NCBI RefSeq assembly: GCF_000003605.2
Contig: NW_003112474.1
Coordinates: 61,079-73,102, forward strand
Direction of reading: 5' to 3'
Length of the DNA: 12,024 nucleotides
Source: Saccoglossus kowalevskii
Taxonomy: Eukaryota; Hemichordata; Enteropneusta; Harrimaniidae
Of this stretch, positions 1-8,379 are shown one piece after another. Below the pieces are notes generated by a model, which ran no database searches, was not told the origin of the DNA, and saw only the letters and a list, made by a program, of their open reading frames with translations. The first letter of the stretch is position 1, and every line of letters begins with the position of its first letter. A program made the translations under genes and the position numbers.

Positions 1-626
1 ACATGCACCAAAGAGATATATAGCTGCAAGGCAGGCAATTGACCGACTACATTATTATTCTGTAAGCATGGTTCGATAACACTATGTATGATTATCGGTT
101 TTAAGTCCGCCATGGACTGATGATGCTTACAAAAACATGACCGCTATTCTAACTTCCACAAAGAACTGCGTCATGTAATACCTGTATATTTAATGTTTGA
201 TACACAGTCAGTATCCAGTGACAGTCAGTATGGTGAATAGAATGGTGTGAACTATCGGATAGCTTATGTCATGTATACTATATGTAATTAAATATCCATC
301 CTTTGTTGTATATCATTTGGCTTCATTGGTTTAAACAATAAATCATAGCAAACAATTACATTTACATGCGACTCTGCAAGTTATGTAACTTGAACCTTAT
401 TGTATACTAACTATTTCTGAACACATGAGTGGTGGTCTCCGATCTGATGTGTCACACTGCCACAAAAAGTTCGTGCGTGTCATGTTCACCACCACTTGCC
501 TGCCTACAGCTGAGCTGTCGTGATAGTTTTTTTCACAACCAAGCATGCGATATTAGACTGCCAGGCTGAACCGAAGCCGGACTTTGTTTGTTATTCTGAA
601 AAAAAAAGCATCTTCCTTTACCAATA
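1..626. other. Non-coding 5' flank of the TMEM26-like gene
   Basis: I see no coding exon here. The stretch holds an 11-bp direct repeat (ACAGTCAGTAT at 204-214 and 221-231, period 17) and a pair of inverted 9-mers (AGTGGTGGT at 428-436, ACCACCACT at 488-496), either of which could be chance. An A-run at about 600-607 lies just before the start codon at 627. No clear TATA box was found, so the promoter and any non-coding first exon remain unplaced. Confidence 0.5.
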
Positions 627-823
627 ATGCCATCAGTGGGAGTCATATTGAAAGGCATTTTTGCCCGTATTTTCTACGTGATCCACGGTTTGCTCTGCGT
701 TTGGAGACTGACTGATGTCAATGGGAATATGTATTTCTGGGCGGTTATAGTACCAGTATTACTCTTGCCGTTGGAGATGGTGATTACTATGATGGTTAAC
801 AAAACAAAAGGAGAGTGGAAATG
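627..823 (+). CDS. TMEM26: TMEM26-like exon 1 (residues 1-65 and part of 66)
   Basis: The ATG lies in a context with A at -3. The exon encodes the first two hydrophobic segments, with the family-like pattern H-x-L-x-x-V-W-R at residues 20-27. It ends at a strong donor, ATG|GTAAGTA (intron starts at 824), splitting the Trp66 codon after two bases (phase 2). If the frame is read through the donor it stops at once, which supports the splice. Confidence 0.88.
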
Positions 824-2644
824 GTAAGTAATTCCTCATGTCCTGTGAATCAGAGAAAACTTAATTTGTCGATTTGAATATAATATATATTCATTGCATC
901 ATGGTTAGTTAAATTTATCAAATTGAACTCCACAGTTGCCAAGCTATCTTTCTGGAGTGTCAATGTTCGCTACATACTTAATGTGGTAGTTCTAACGCGA
1001 TGATATTTGCGACTAATTCGACATTATTAATATAATAATAATAATAATTTATTTCTTTACCCATGCAAATATAAATAAAGGAAGGTTTTCTTGAAAAATC
1101 GATAATTGTGATGACGTCAAAACAGTGACGTAACTCTGTTCACATCGTTGTGTCGGACGATGACATCGATATCTCTGCTTCAAAATTCAAACGACGATGA
1201 ATCTCATTTTGTTTTTCACTCAAGATTGCTATTGTTATTGTGGTCAGTAGATTCTTGGTAAAAAATATATCCCTGTGTCCGGGTGACATGCCGTTGAACA
1301 AATTTCATATATAGTGACTCACAGGGTACAGTTTGTTTTTTATTATTTTTAAAAATACATTAAATATTGAAATAATACATATGTGACTTTATATTTGACA
1401 GGGTGTGTCCCAGTATTTTCCTGTTTTTATGTTGTTCTGTGACGTCAATTTATTTAATGGAAGTGGAATTGATGGAGGATAGAATCGAATACAGAGATGA
1501 TAACAATCTACAGTCATGTGATATAGAAGAATCAGATCTCTATGCCAACCAGAGCGAACTATTAGACATCCAAGGAGTAAGTTTACATTCAACATTTTAC
1601 TGAACAATTTCTACCAAAGTAAAACAAAAACAACAATCTGATTAAAGGGTAATTTTTAATTGGTCACACTTTGTCTATAATTTATTATATGAAATATTTA
1701 TTATATGAAAGTGTACAAACAATTTGAATAGGGACATTGTCAAACGCAAAAAATGTTTAAAAGATATATAAAATAGTATCTTTTGACGGTAGAAATATCT
1801 ATGTAAATGCGCACGCGTTTTGATTACTGGAAGGTACTATCAATTCACAGATATTAAACACAAATTATGAAAAATTATCAAAGTTATCTATATTACTGCT
1901 TTGAATAGAAAATAAGAAACATATTAAATAAACTACCAACATATGTTATATGCATAATACGTATTTTACTTACCACAACAGGTGACAATACCAATCGCGT
2001 TTACCAGCGACTATTGGGTTCTGACGCTGGAACAAATGTTGCTGTGTATCGTTATAATCGGTCGTTGGTTTTTACCGAAGGGGAGCCTAACACGGGAACA
2101 GTTGTCATCGTTACTCTTAACATACATAGGTATAGCAGCCGACATCTTAGAATTCCTGTTAGAAGGATTGAAGGAACCGCAGGTAAAATGCGATCGTTTT
2201 GTAGTCTATTGTATTCTCAGCTTATGGGCAATTAGCATGGCGCAGTTTGCGGTGGTACGAACGGCCAGTAACACCGAGAAGAAAGGAGGCGACGAAAAGA
2301 AGAGACAATGCTGCACATGTTGTAACAGCGAAGTGCGCGGTATTATGATCTCTTCGTTGATGCAAGATCTACCATTCTTGGTAATGCGTCTGACGCTGTT
2401 ACTTTATTACAAAGTGGTGAATCATATGATGGTGTTCTTCACGTGTAAAAACATATTAATGTTGATGTTACAAAGCTACCGTTTTGTGGTGATTATATTT
2501 GAAGAACAGGGCGACCCAAATGATGTTGTTCCTCTAGGAAAAATACAGGTTGACGATCCTGCTAAATTCATCCCTGAAGCGAGTGATTTCAAAGGAAACC
2601 CAGGAGTTCAAGACACTGTACATAAAAATGACAGGATCCCATGA
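627..2644 (+). CDS. TMEM26: TMEM26-like multipass membrane protein, three exons, 344 aa
   Basis: Joining 627-823, 1402-1576 and 1982-2644 gives 1035 nt, 344 residues plus TGA; human TMEM26 is about 368. Similarity to vertebrate TMEM26, judged from memory of the family, runs end to end: the N-terminal hydrophobic pair, IGRW (150-153), AADILEF (176-182), QDLPFLVMRL (252-261), VFFTCKN (275-281) and LQSYRFVV (287-294). About eight membrane segments are visible, near 4-26, 36-57, 67-85, 137-155, 165-185, 197-216, 246-267 and 273-297. An acidic loop covers about 86-124 and the tail from 298 is hydrophilic. The start ATG has A at -3 and opens on the family's N-terminus. Odd points are the single large last exon and a CCTCC cluster (234-238) in the loop after segment six. 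It is presumably a membrane protein of unknown biochemical role; TMEM26 is known mainly as a beige-adipocyte marker in mammals. No partner gene is adjacent. Confidence 0.9.
1031..1049. repeat. (TAA)n microsatellite in TMEM26-like intron 1
   Basis: This is a short run of about five to six TAA units in intron 1 (824-1401, 578 bp). The rest of the intron holds a full TGACGTCA octamer at 1112-1119 and a 7-bp inverted pair, CCCTGTG 1271-1277 and CACAGGG 1320-1326. No coding sequence is seen in it. Confidence 0.7.
1402..1576 (+). CDS. TMEM26: TMEM26-like exon 2 (residues 66-124)
   Basis: The acceptor is ATTTGACAG|G; its first base completes Trp66. The exon encodes the third hydrophobic segment (about 67-85) followed by an acidic, polar loop rich in Asp, Glu and Asn. 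The donor is CAAGGA|GTAAGT at 1577, phase 0, after Gly124. The exon contains one full TGACGTCA octamer (1440-1447), which is in coding sequence and may be coincidental. Confidence 0.85.
1680..1710. repeat. Two-copy 15-bp direct repeat in TMEM26-like intron 2
   Basis: ATTTATTATATGAAA occurs at 1680-1694 and again at 1696-1710, one base apart. It sits in the AT-rich intron 2 (1577-1981, 405 bp) and looks like a local slippage duplication. The intron otherwise shows nothing I can name. Confidence 0.75.
1982..2644 (+). CDS. TMEM26: TMEM26-like exon 3 (residues 125-344, stop)
   Basis: The acceptor is CCACAACAG|G, entering in phase 0. The exon carries the most conserved part of the family: IGRW, AADILEF, QDLPFLVMRL and the last membrane pair, then a hydrophilic tail of about 47 residues ending at TGA 2642-2644. 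From memory, vertebrate TMEM26 spreads this part over several exons, so this single exon suggests a different intron history. Confidence 0.9.
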   Translation: MTIPIAFTSDYWVLTLEQMLLCIVIIGRWFLPKGSLTREQLSSLLLTYIGIAADILEFLLEGLKEPQVKCDRFVVYCILSLWAISMAQFAVVRTASNTEKKGGDEKKRQCCTCCNSEVRGIMISSLMQDLPFLVMRLTLLLYYKVVNHMMVFFTCKNILMLMLQSYRFVVIIFEEQGDPNDVVPLGKIQVDDPAKFIPEASDFKGNPGVQDTVHKNDRIP

Positions 2645-3160
2645 AATATGCAAATTATATGAGTCAAAAAGGTGAAATAAGTGAACGTCCTAAAGTGTTT
2701 GTTATATTTCCCTTAAAAATCAACATCCGATTGTTTTTTTATAGTTATACCATGGAAGGTAGTACCTTCCATGGTTATACAGACATGTAGGTTGTATGTG
2801 GAATTGTAACGTGTGTATATATAACATATAACATTTACACTTTCCCTGGTGACTCGTGTTGGCAAGATCCAGGCTGCTCGTCTACTCCTTCCAGCCCGAT
2901 GTGCCAGTGATATTACAGGTTTGGAAACCGAGCCATAATAGCATGTGCATTGGGTGTACGTAAAATTGTGTAAAATCTGATCATGGGCACTATTATATGC
3001 TCTATGTCCGTGACTTGTTTATTTGACTCTGCTCTAATAATATATTTAGTGAACCTCGAAGATTGAATATAATAACAAATAACACATAATACCTCGATTA
3101 GATAGATAGATACGTCCTTACTATTATATAATTTTGTTGTTGTACACTATTGTATTTAAA
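2645..3160. other. 3' flank of the TMEM26-like gene, probable 3' UTR
   Basis: No gene is seen. The sequence after the stop is presumably 3' UTR, but I find no canonical AATAAA or ATTAAA before the foldback element at 3161, so the transcript end is not placed. A (GATA)3-like run lies at about 3098-3113. Confidence 0.5.
2749..2775. repeat. Perfect hairpin with 13-bp arms and 1-nt centre
   Basis: Left arm 2749-2761 (ACCATGGAAGGTA), centre G2762, right arm 2763-2775 (TACCTTCCATGGT): the arms are exact reverse complements. The copies of GTTATAC at 2744-2750 and 2774-2780 are direct repeats at its edges. It lies about 105 bases after the TMEM26-like stop, probably in the 3' UTR. It could be a small foldback insertion or an RNA hairpin. 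Confidence 0.8.
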
Positions 3161-3289
3161 CAATAATGAACGACCCTACCAACCCATAATGGGCGAAAGC
3201 TCATATATGCACGAGGCGTGAACCGAGTACATATATGGAGCACAAAGTGTGCTTGAGTCCATTATGGGTTGTCGGGGAGTTCATTATTG
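3161..3289. mobile_element. Foldback / MITE-like element with imperfect ~31-bp terminal inverted repeats
   Basis: The left end 3161-3192 and the right end 3259-3289 are imperfect reverse complements: both begin CAATAATGAAC and run into ACAACCCATAATGG or ACCAACCCATAATGG when read inward. The interior is also self-complementary (AGCTCATATATGCAC against the complement of the GTACATATATGGAGCA side), so nearly the whole 129 bp folds into a long imperfect hairpin. There is no ORF. Such short foldback elements are common in invertebrate genomes. I did not recognise the family and could not define target-site duplications. Confidence 0.75.
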
Positions 3290-3301
3290 TTATTATTTTG
3301 T

Positions 3302-3325
3302 AGCGTTGTCATTACCAGTGGATTT
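3302..3325 (+). repeat. Left inverted repeat of the 3302-5171 segment
   Basis: It contains ATTACCAGTGGATTT and starts 12 bases after the foldback element. It pairs with 5148-5171, with three mismatches in 24 bases. Confidence 0.55.
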
Positions 3326-3716
3326 GCTGCCTCTAAAAAGCGGGGAAATTTGGAGAAAAATCTACAGTGAACGGAATACCGTAGTGTCATGAATTTGTTT
3401 TCGCGTATCTGTTAACCGACTTAATTAGTTGATTATTAGCCGAATTGCTGTGTTATGTCTGTCATCGTGTAGGCCTATTTGAAGTTTTGGACGGAACTTG
3501 GCTCAGTGATTTGGAACTAATTACCAGATAACCGCCACTTTTTAGACTACTCATTCTGACAGTTGGTATCCATAGTTATTAATGTAGTGAACGATTAATC
3601 AAAAGATATGACGTATTCAGTACTTAGTGTGATTGGCTTTATGATTGAAGGTTACGCCCTAGAGTCTTTTACTGTTTTGTAATTGGTTAGAGTTTTGAAA
3701 ATGAATAAAGAGAGTT

Positions 3717-3835
3717 TGAGTTGGTCTTGGCGAATACTCCACGACAGACGCAGTCGAGAGTCCAGTCCAGGGGCGAGCCTTGAGGCAGTCCAGTCTTGGG
3801 CGAGTCTTGGTTCAGCCTTGTGAGAGTCTTGGGGA
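3717..3835. repeat. Degenerate AGTCTTGG / AGTCCAGTC repeats
   Basis: The octamer AGTCTTGG occurs at 3792-3799, 3803-3810 and 3825-3832. A near copy, GGTCTTGG, lies at 3723-3730, and related AGTCCAGTC and GAGCCTTG words fall between. The spacing is irregular, so this is a decayed or imperfect tandem array rather than a clean satellite. The open frame on the - strand across it (3652-3966) looks like a product of this low-complexity composition and not a gene. Confidence 0.5.
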
Positions 3836-4189
3836 CTTTTCCCCAGGGCGCTGTGTCTTATAGAGTGCTCCAAAAGATCGACTAAGACGAGAGCTGAAAC
3901 GTATTTCGTTGTGTGTGTCTTATTTGACTGTAAAGTTAAAGTGACTTCCCCGATCCCGTACCTCAAGGGGACGAGATAGAGCGACGAGACGAGTTTCCCC
4001 CTGGCAAGTGTGGAGACCCCGAGAGAGAAGTTTCCCCCCTGATAGTAGTTTCAAAGTCACTGGCCCGTGAATCTGAATAATTTAAAATTCCTTCTGGAAA
4101 TCTCATATGGCAAACTAAGGAAGAAACTAGTTTTAATCCATCAAATATAATTTGTATTGAACTCATTTACATTGCGAGTGAATGAGTGA

Positions 4190-4360
4190 CTGATGTGTGA
4201 TGTGGAGTAGCATTACAGTGATCGCCCGAGCGAACGGCACACCGTGACTGGTACCGGGGACTGGAACGTCGTATCGGTGTCCACCGCGGCTAGCACTACA
4301 CTACGCTAGATCGCCGCCGTGGTCCAGCTGGATCGACTGTGCGTAGGGATGCGTACCCGG
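4190..4360. other. CpG-dense patch
   Basis: About twenty CpG dinucleotides fall in some 160 bases (for example CGCCGCCGTGG and CACCGCGG), in a window that is otherwise AT-rich. A second, looser CpG-rich run continues at about 4480-4700. No coding potential is convincing. It may be a promoter-like islet, part of an LTR, or the core of the inverted-repeat segment that contains it. A donor-like AAG|GTAGAT lies at about 4417. Confidence 0.45.
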
Positions 4361-4547
4361 GCACATGTACGTAGTTGCATCGTTACCCCATCCCACTAGT
4401 GTTTTCAAACAATCAAGGTAGATATTATTGGCAACTGTTCTTTCTGTGTAATAGTTATTTTAAATTTCACGGGAGGGCGGGGATTTGACGAATACTATGA
4501 AGCCAAACGTAGCGTAGCGGGCGAACGAACATGACCGGAAAGCCAGT

Positions 4548-4601
4548 GTATAAATAAACAGATACACACCTTGGAACATGGATACTTTCATTTATTTATA
4601 C
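4548..4601. repeat. 11-bp inverted repeat containing a TATA-like sequence
   Basis: GTATAAATAAA (4548-4558) and TTTATTTATAC (4591-4601) are exact reverse complements with a 32-base loop. The left arm reads as a TATA box (TATAAATA), and AATAAA also occurs in it, so it could be a promoter element, a poly(A)-type signal or just an AT-rich hairpin. No gene starts nearby to decide. Confidence 0.5.
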
Positions 4602-5147
4602 AAACTGTGCCCGGACTGTTACATGTACCGGGAGTCGACGCCGAGGAAATAAGAGTCACGTCGCGGTCTTTCGTCGATCTCGTTTCGCAAATTTTGTAGT
4701 ACAAAAACAGAACAAATTCATCTCTCTGTACTCGTAGACATACATTGTACCCCCATTTTGTTTATCGCATTTGCTTGGATAAATTATCCTCGGTTACCCT
4801 CACTTCAACAACACGATAAGGCGAACTAATCAGGAGGCCACCAGGACAGCAGCATAAGTTGCGGAATCTAGAAGTGCGCGTACTAGATGGAACGCTTCGA
4901 CCGAACACGCGTTGGCGTACAGAGCAGACGACGATGCCTTCAAAATATTGTCTGATTTCGATATTGAAATCCGCTGTTATTGGTTATGGACCGTTTTATT
5001 TGATGTCGATTGTGGTATTAAATACTTGTTATCTAACAATATTTCGTCTTTTTCAATAGTTTCTTCTTTATTCGTTTCTTCTTTATTCGCCTTGATGCTC
5101 AATAATGTAATACATTATCGCGAATAATCTGTTGCAATGACGTCATA

Positions 5148-5171
5148 AAATCCACTGGTATTGATAATGCT
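5148..5171 (-). repeat. Right inverted repeat of the 3302-5171 segment
   Basis: AAATCCACTGGTATTGATAA and the next four bases pair with 3302-3325. A full TGACGTCA octamer (5138-5145) lies just inside this end. Confidence 0.55.
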
Positions 5172-6250
5172 ATAATATAGTTGTTGTTATATCATATTTA
5201 GTAAAAATATCTGTCATCTTGTTATACATTGCGATTGTAGCGGTGACCTAGGTAACTGTAGAAGCTTTTAGCGCAATGTTTATGATAGTATCCAAAGTAG
5301 ACAAGGCTGTGCATGCATCGTGTGATACAATAGTAATATAGTAACACAGTGTTTGTTTTAAAGGGACATTGTCGATTTTGTTTTATCTGTGCGTTTTTGT
5401 TCGAATAAGTAGAAGTTTTGAGTGAGATGGATCATGGGTTATCCTCCGCTGTCCAAGGAGAAGGGGATGAAGTAAAAGCCTCAGCTTACCTAGCGCCTGG
5501 ATCGTCTTAATATAATATTGGCATGGCGCCATGTTTGTCCATTTCTACGTGACGTTCACCTGGGTAGAATTTCAATTGTTTAAATAGTGGTTATTCTAGT
5601 ACATCCAAACCGCAACGTGTCTCCTGTTCAGTTGAGTCGAAGCATATATGAAAGGCAGAATTCGATACGTCTAAAAACTTGCCGACAAACAGGCTGCTCT
5701 CAGGGTGTCAGGGTTGGGTAACCAATAATAGTTACTATCTTGTAAGTAACTTTATACCTTAGTTTGGACGGATGAAACCATAGTTTCGTGTCCATATAGT
5801 AGGTTTATTGCTATTAATATGCCACCGGCCCATCGCAAAAATAATTATAACTATAACAATATGAAACTATGACCATAAAGTTTTAGTCACGGTGCAATGC
5901 CTAAAGTTCCATTTTTCCCGAGTAGACCAGTGCCGCGGCAAAAAACATACCCCCTGTGGTGCTGGTACAGAGGGTATTCAAAATGAAGGTGAAATGTGTC
6001 CATAATACAGCATCACAAGCTTCAAACAGATATCTAGAAACCATCTTTTAAATTAATCTGTTATCATAAATGTAATAGTTTACAAGTCGGTTACTAATTG
6101 CCGCTGGTGCATGTCCACGCAATTCCTTTGGGTTAAATTTAAATAGATAAATAGATGACCTGTTAAAACTCCCAGGTGTTAGATTGTACGATCTGTACAA
6201 AGTATGTTGTTTGTATTGTCATGGTATTGCCCATCTGTTGGCATGAAATC
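5172..6250. other. Intergenic DNA upstream of the exonuclease gene
   Basis: No gene is seen. Minor structures: a 12-bp perfect palindrome CATGGCGCCATG at 5522-5533, an imperfect hairpin GGAC..GAAAC-CATA-GTTTC..GTCC at 5766-5793, an AAATAGAT duplication at about 6139-6154, and the word AGGGACATTGTC (5362-5373), which also occurs in TMEM26-like intron 2 (1730-1741) and may be the edge of a dispersed repeat. Confidence 0.5.
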
Positions 6251-6254
6251 TAGT

Positions 6255-6330
6255 ATTTCGATTGGTTAACTTGGCCAATCAATTGCGGGAATCGAGACTT
6301 CATTCAATTCCTCTTTTCCGGAGAGTAACT
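6255..6330 (+). promoter_or_regulatory. Putative TATA-less promoter with inverted CCAAT boxes and ETS-type site
   Basis: ATTGG (6261-6265, in a good NF-Y context TTCGATTGGTT) and CCAAT (6275-6279) face each other across nine bases. TTCCGG (6316-6321) fits an ETS/GABP core. The ATG at 6422 is about 100 bases further on. This pairing is typical of TATA-less animal promoters and suggests that transcription starts near 6330, making 6422 the true start of a short protein. It is inferred from motifs only. Confidence 0.45.
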
Positions 6331-6421
6331 AGCGACACTTTGTAAATTGTCAATTTTGACTACGAGTAGTGTTATTTGTCCAGTGACAGCGTGTCGTCAT
6401 TTTCAAGCTGAAAACGACACC

Positions 6422-6650
6422 ATGAACAAAAGAAGTACAGCAACACTGCGTCCTGTTTCCCAGAAACTGATAGGACTCACAAAGAGCTCTTATCGAAGCA
6501 AGAGCGGAGTGGCGACCCTAAAGACAGCGACAGAACCAGACGAGAATTCACCAACCTTTATACCACCTCAAATTAACAAACCAGCCACTGTTCCACTACC
6601 ATCCTCTGATTATTCACGCATCGTGTTCGATCTTGAAACCACATCGTTAG
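6422..6650 (+). CDS. Exonuclease exon 1 (residues 1-76 and part of 77)
   Basis: It encodes the polar, basic N-terminal tail and the Exo I motif IVFDLETT. The donor is TTAG|GTAATA at 6651, phase 1, in the Gly77 codon directly after the motif. Reading past it meets a stop within three codons. The frame is open upstream to 6347 but has no ATG there, so 6422 is preferred. Confidence 0.82.
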
Positions 6651-8379
6651 GTAATATATAGTCTTATTATTTTTGATGATATATGACACGTTACTCAACT
6701 CGCTAGTTGAAAGTTATGGAGAGAGAAATGTAAAAAAGGAACCATGGCAACACAGTACATCATAATGCATCTATGAATCGTGTTCTCATCAATGATATAC
6801 CAGTGATGAAACATTTGTCGTTACTAAAATAATACAGTCTACCAATAGTAAGAAATACGCTGCGATTGACATCATATTTAAATTATCACGTGTAACGTTG
6901 GGTTTGGTAACGTTTGCGTTTGTTTTACAAATCTTCATAATATTATACAAATCTTGTAGGTTTCACACTATCTAATAAGAGCGCAATATCCTTTCATTAA
7001 AGAAATCCGCATAGATACCTTACTAATATTTGAACTTATTGTACTGATAAGCATACAGGAATAACTAGGTTTGCGAGTGGTGTTTAATGACAATCAAATG
7101 GCAGGCTGACACTGTTGCATCTACATTTTCTAATATTACCCAGTACCAGTGTAATTGAATAACTTGTATTTTGAGGAGTCAAGTACTATGGCAATGTTAT
7201 TTAATCACTATGGTGATATTATTTAGCACATAGTGTTAACATTGTCAAATATGAAACATTTTCAACAGTTAGCTGTTTGATTCATTTCCAAGTGACTTTT
7301 GTCATTGAAAATTCAGTCCCAGTTATCGTATACTTGGTGTATATGTGTATAACAATATCACCTTCTCTACAAATTGTGTCGAAGTTTTCACTCACTCAGT
7401 CACTTACATAAAGTCAGCTTTACTTAAGATTAAGTTTTCATGGAGAGGGATGGTTGAAGTTGTTATTTCTAGGTCTATATTCAGAGTTTATCGTTTTCAA
7501 CTGTAACGTTTCATTTATGCGAACGTATTACGTAATGGCTAACTGTTTTTAATTTTATACAATTTCCAAACAGGTGACAATGCCGATATCGTACAGTTGG
7601 CAGCTATCCATGACAAAGACGTGTTCAATTGTTACATTCTCCCAAAGAAAAAAATGACAAAGGATGCTTCTAAACTCACCAAAATTTATGTTCGCCGTTA
7701 CAAAGTATACCACAACCGAAAAGTGGTCCCATCCACTAATTTACTTCGCGCCCTAGAACGGTTCTGTAAATGGCTGTCTAAGTATCGCAATCCACTTCTC
7801 GTTGCCCACAATGCAAAGAGGTTCGATTCCCGTGTGATTGTACAACAGGCTGATAGCGTCGGTTACCTTCCAAAATTACAACAATTCATCGCGGGGTTTG
7901 TGGATTCACTACCGCTATTTAAGCTGATGTGCCCAGACATGACATCGTATACGCAAGAGCACCTGGTGAAAGAAATACTACATCAGAGTTACGACGCTCA
8001 CAATGCAGTCGGAGACGTGAGAAGTTTATCGGATCTTATTTCGCATCTTCATCCGACCGTAGAACACCTTATCAGTCATAGTTTCAGCGTCTCTGATGTT
8101 ATAACTTATTTAAAATACTCTGCCACAAAAAAGAAAAACTTGTCCAGCTTACAGAAACTAGTATCCAATAACATACTGTCTCAGTACATGATTGAGAGAA
8201 TCGCCGGATCAGGACTAAATTTTAGGCATTTATTGCTGTGTTACAAACGAGGTGGGCAGGATGGTCTGGTTGAATTATTTCAGGAGAAAATAAATGGTGA
8301 AGTTAGAGTGACCGAGAAAACTACCATAGTTGCAAAGTTGGCCGATCACTTGAATGGGTACAACCTTGAGCTTCTCTGA
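6422..8379 (+). CDS. PML exon-9-like (PLEX9-type) DEDDh 3'-5' exonuclease, two exons, 344 aa
   Basis: Joining 6422-6650 and 7574-8379 gives 1035 nt, 344 residues plus TGA. Residues 1-62 are basic, Ser/Thr/Pro-rich and probably disordered. A DEDDh exonuclease fold follows: Exo I FDLETT with D70 and E72, Exo II VAHNAKRFD with D161, and Exo III H219..D224 in AHNAVGDVRSL. These would bind two metal ions and the general base, cutting DNA or RNA from the 3' end. After the nuclease comes a helical segment, with SLQKLV at 268-273. Both parts resemble, from memory, the C-terminal domain of human PML isoform I, including the FxxGFxxxLPL stretch and the SLQxLV segment. Human PML-I has lost several of these acidic residues. 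No RING, B-box or coiled coil is present, so this is a stand-alone nuclease. The ATG (CACCATGA, A at -3) is the first in this frame after a promoter-like stretch. Substrate and location are unknown; vertebrate relatives have been linked to retrotransposon control. Confidence 0.85.
6651..7573 (+). other. Intron of the exonuclease gene (923 bp)
   Basis: GTAATA opens it and CAAACAG closes it. Inside is an imperfect hairpin at 7192-7244: CAATGTTA/TAACATTG plus CACTATG/CATAGTG, with a bulge on the left side and a 16-base loop. No coding sequence or named repeat was recognised. Confidence 0.75.
7574..8379 (+). CDS. Exonuclease exon 2 (residues 77-344, stop)
   Basis: The acceptor is TTTCCAAACAG|GT, completing Gly77 and continuing as DNADIVQLAAI, the second strand of the nuclease fold. 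The exon carries Exo II, Exo III and the C-terminal helical segment (about 245-344). The last 18 or so codons before the stop were later duplicated at 9501-9560. Confidence 0.88.

Larger units (their letters stand above)
3302..5171. mobile_element. Possible non-autonomous DNA transposon bounded by 24-bp inverted repeats
   Basis: The segment 3302-3325 and the reverse complement of 5148-5171 agree at 21 of 24 positions, including an exact 13-bp core TACCAGTGGATTT, with weaker similarity continuing a few bases outward. The 1.87 kb between them has no convincing protein. It is compositionally mixed, with degenerate AGTCTTGG repeats, a CpG-dense patch and a TATA-like site. No target-site duplication is obvious. 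The alternatives are two unrelated copies of a short repeat in opposite orientation, or an LTR-related fragment, so the boundaries are tentative. Confidence 0.4.

Noticed and set aside
428-496. Inverted AGTGGTGGT / ACCACCACT pair upstream of TMEM26-like exon 1
   Set aside because: Nine-base arms separated by 51 bases are plausible by chance, and nothing else marks a structure.
3832-3846. GGGGACTTTTCCCC as an NF-kB site
   Set aside because: The spacing is one base too long for the usual ten-base kappa-B consensus, and no gene lies nearby.
3652-4166. Two adjoining open frames on the - strand
   Set aside because: They have no recognisable domain, overlap degenerate AGTCTTGG repeats, and one begins where the other ends without splice or start support.
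3650-4260. LTR with poly(A) signal (AATAAA about 3703) and primer-binding-like TGGTACCGGGGAC (about 4249)
   Set aside because: No second LTR copy, no matching tRNA end that I can name, and no gag or pol sequence was found in the window.
4859-5127. Two overlapping + strand open frames near the right inverted repeat
   Set aside because: No family resemblance could be supported. The predicted products are hydrophobic, AT-driven sequence, and both lie in the putative transposon.
7820-7831. GGTTCGATTCCC, like a tRNA T-arm
   Set aside because: It lies inside exon 2 of the exonuclease (codons for residues around K158-S162), and no D-arm, anticodon arm or acceptor stem surrounds it.
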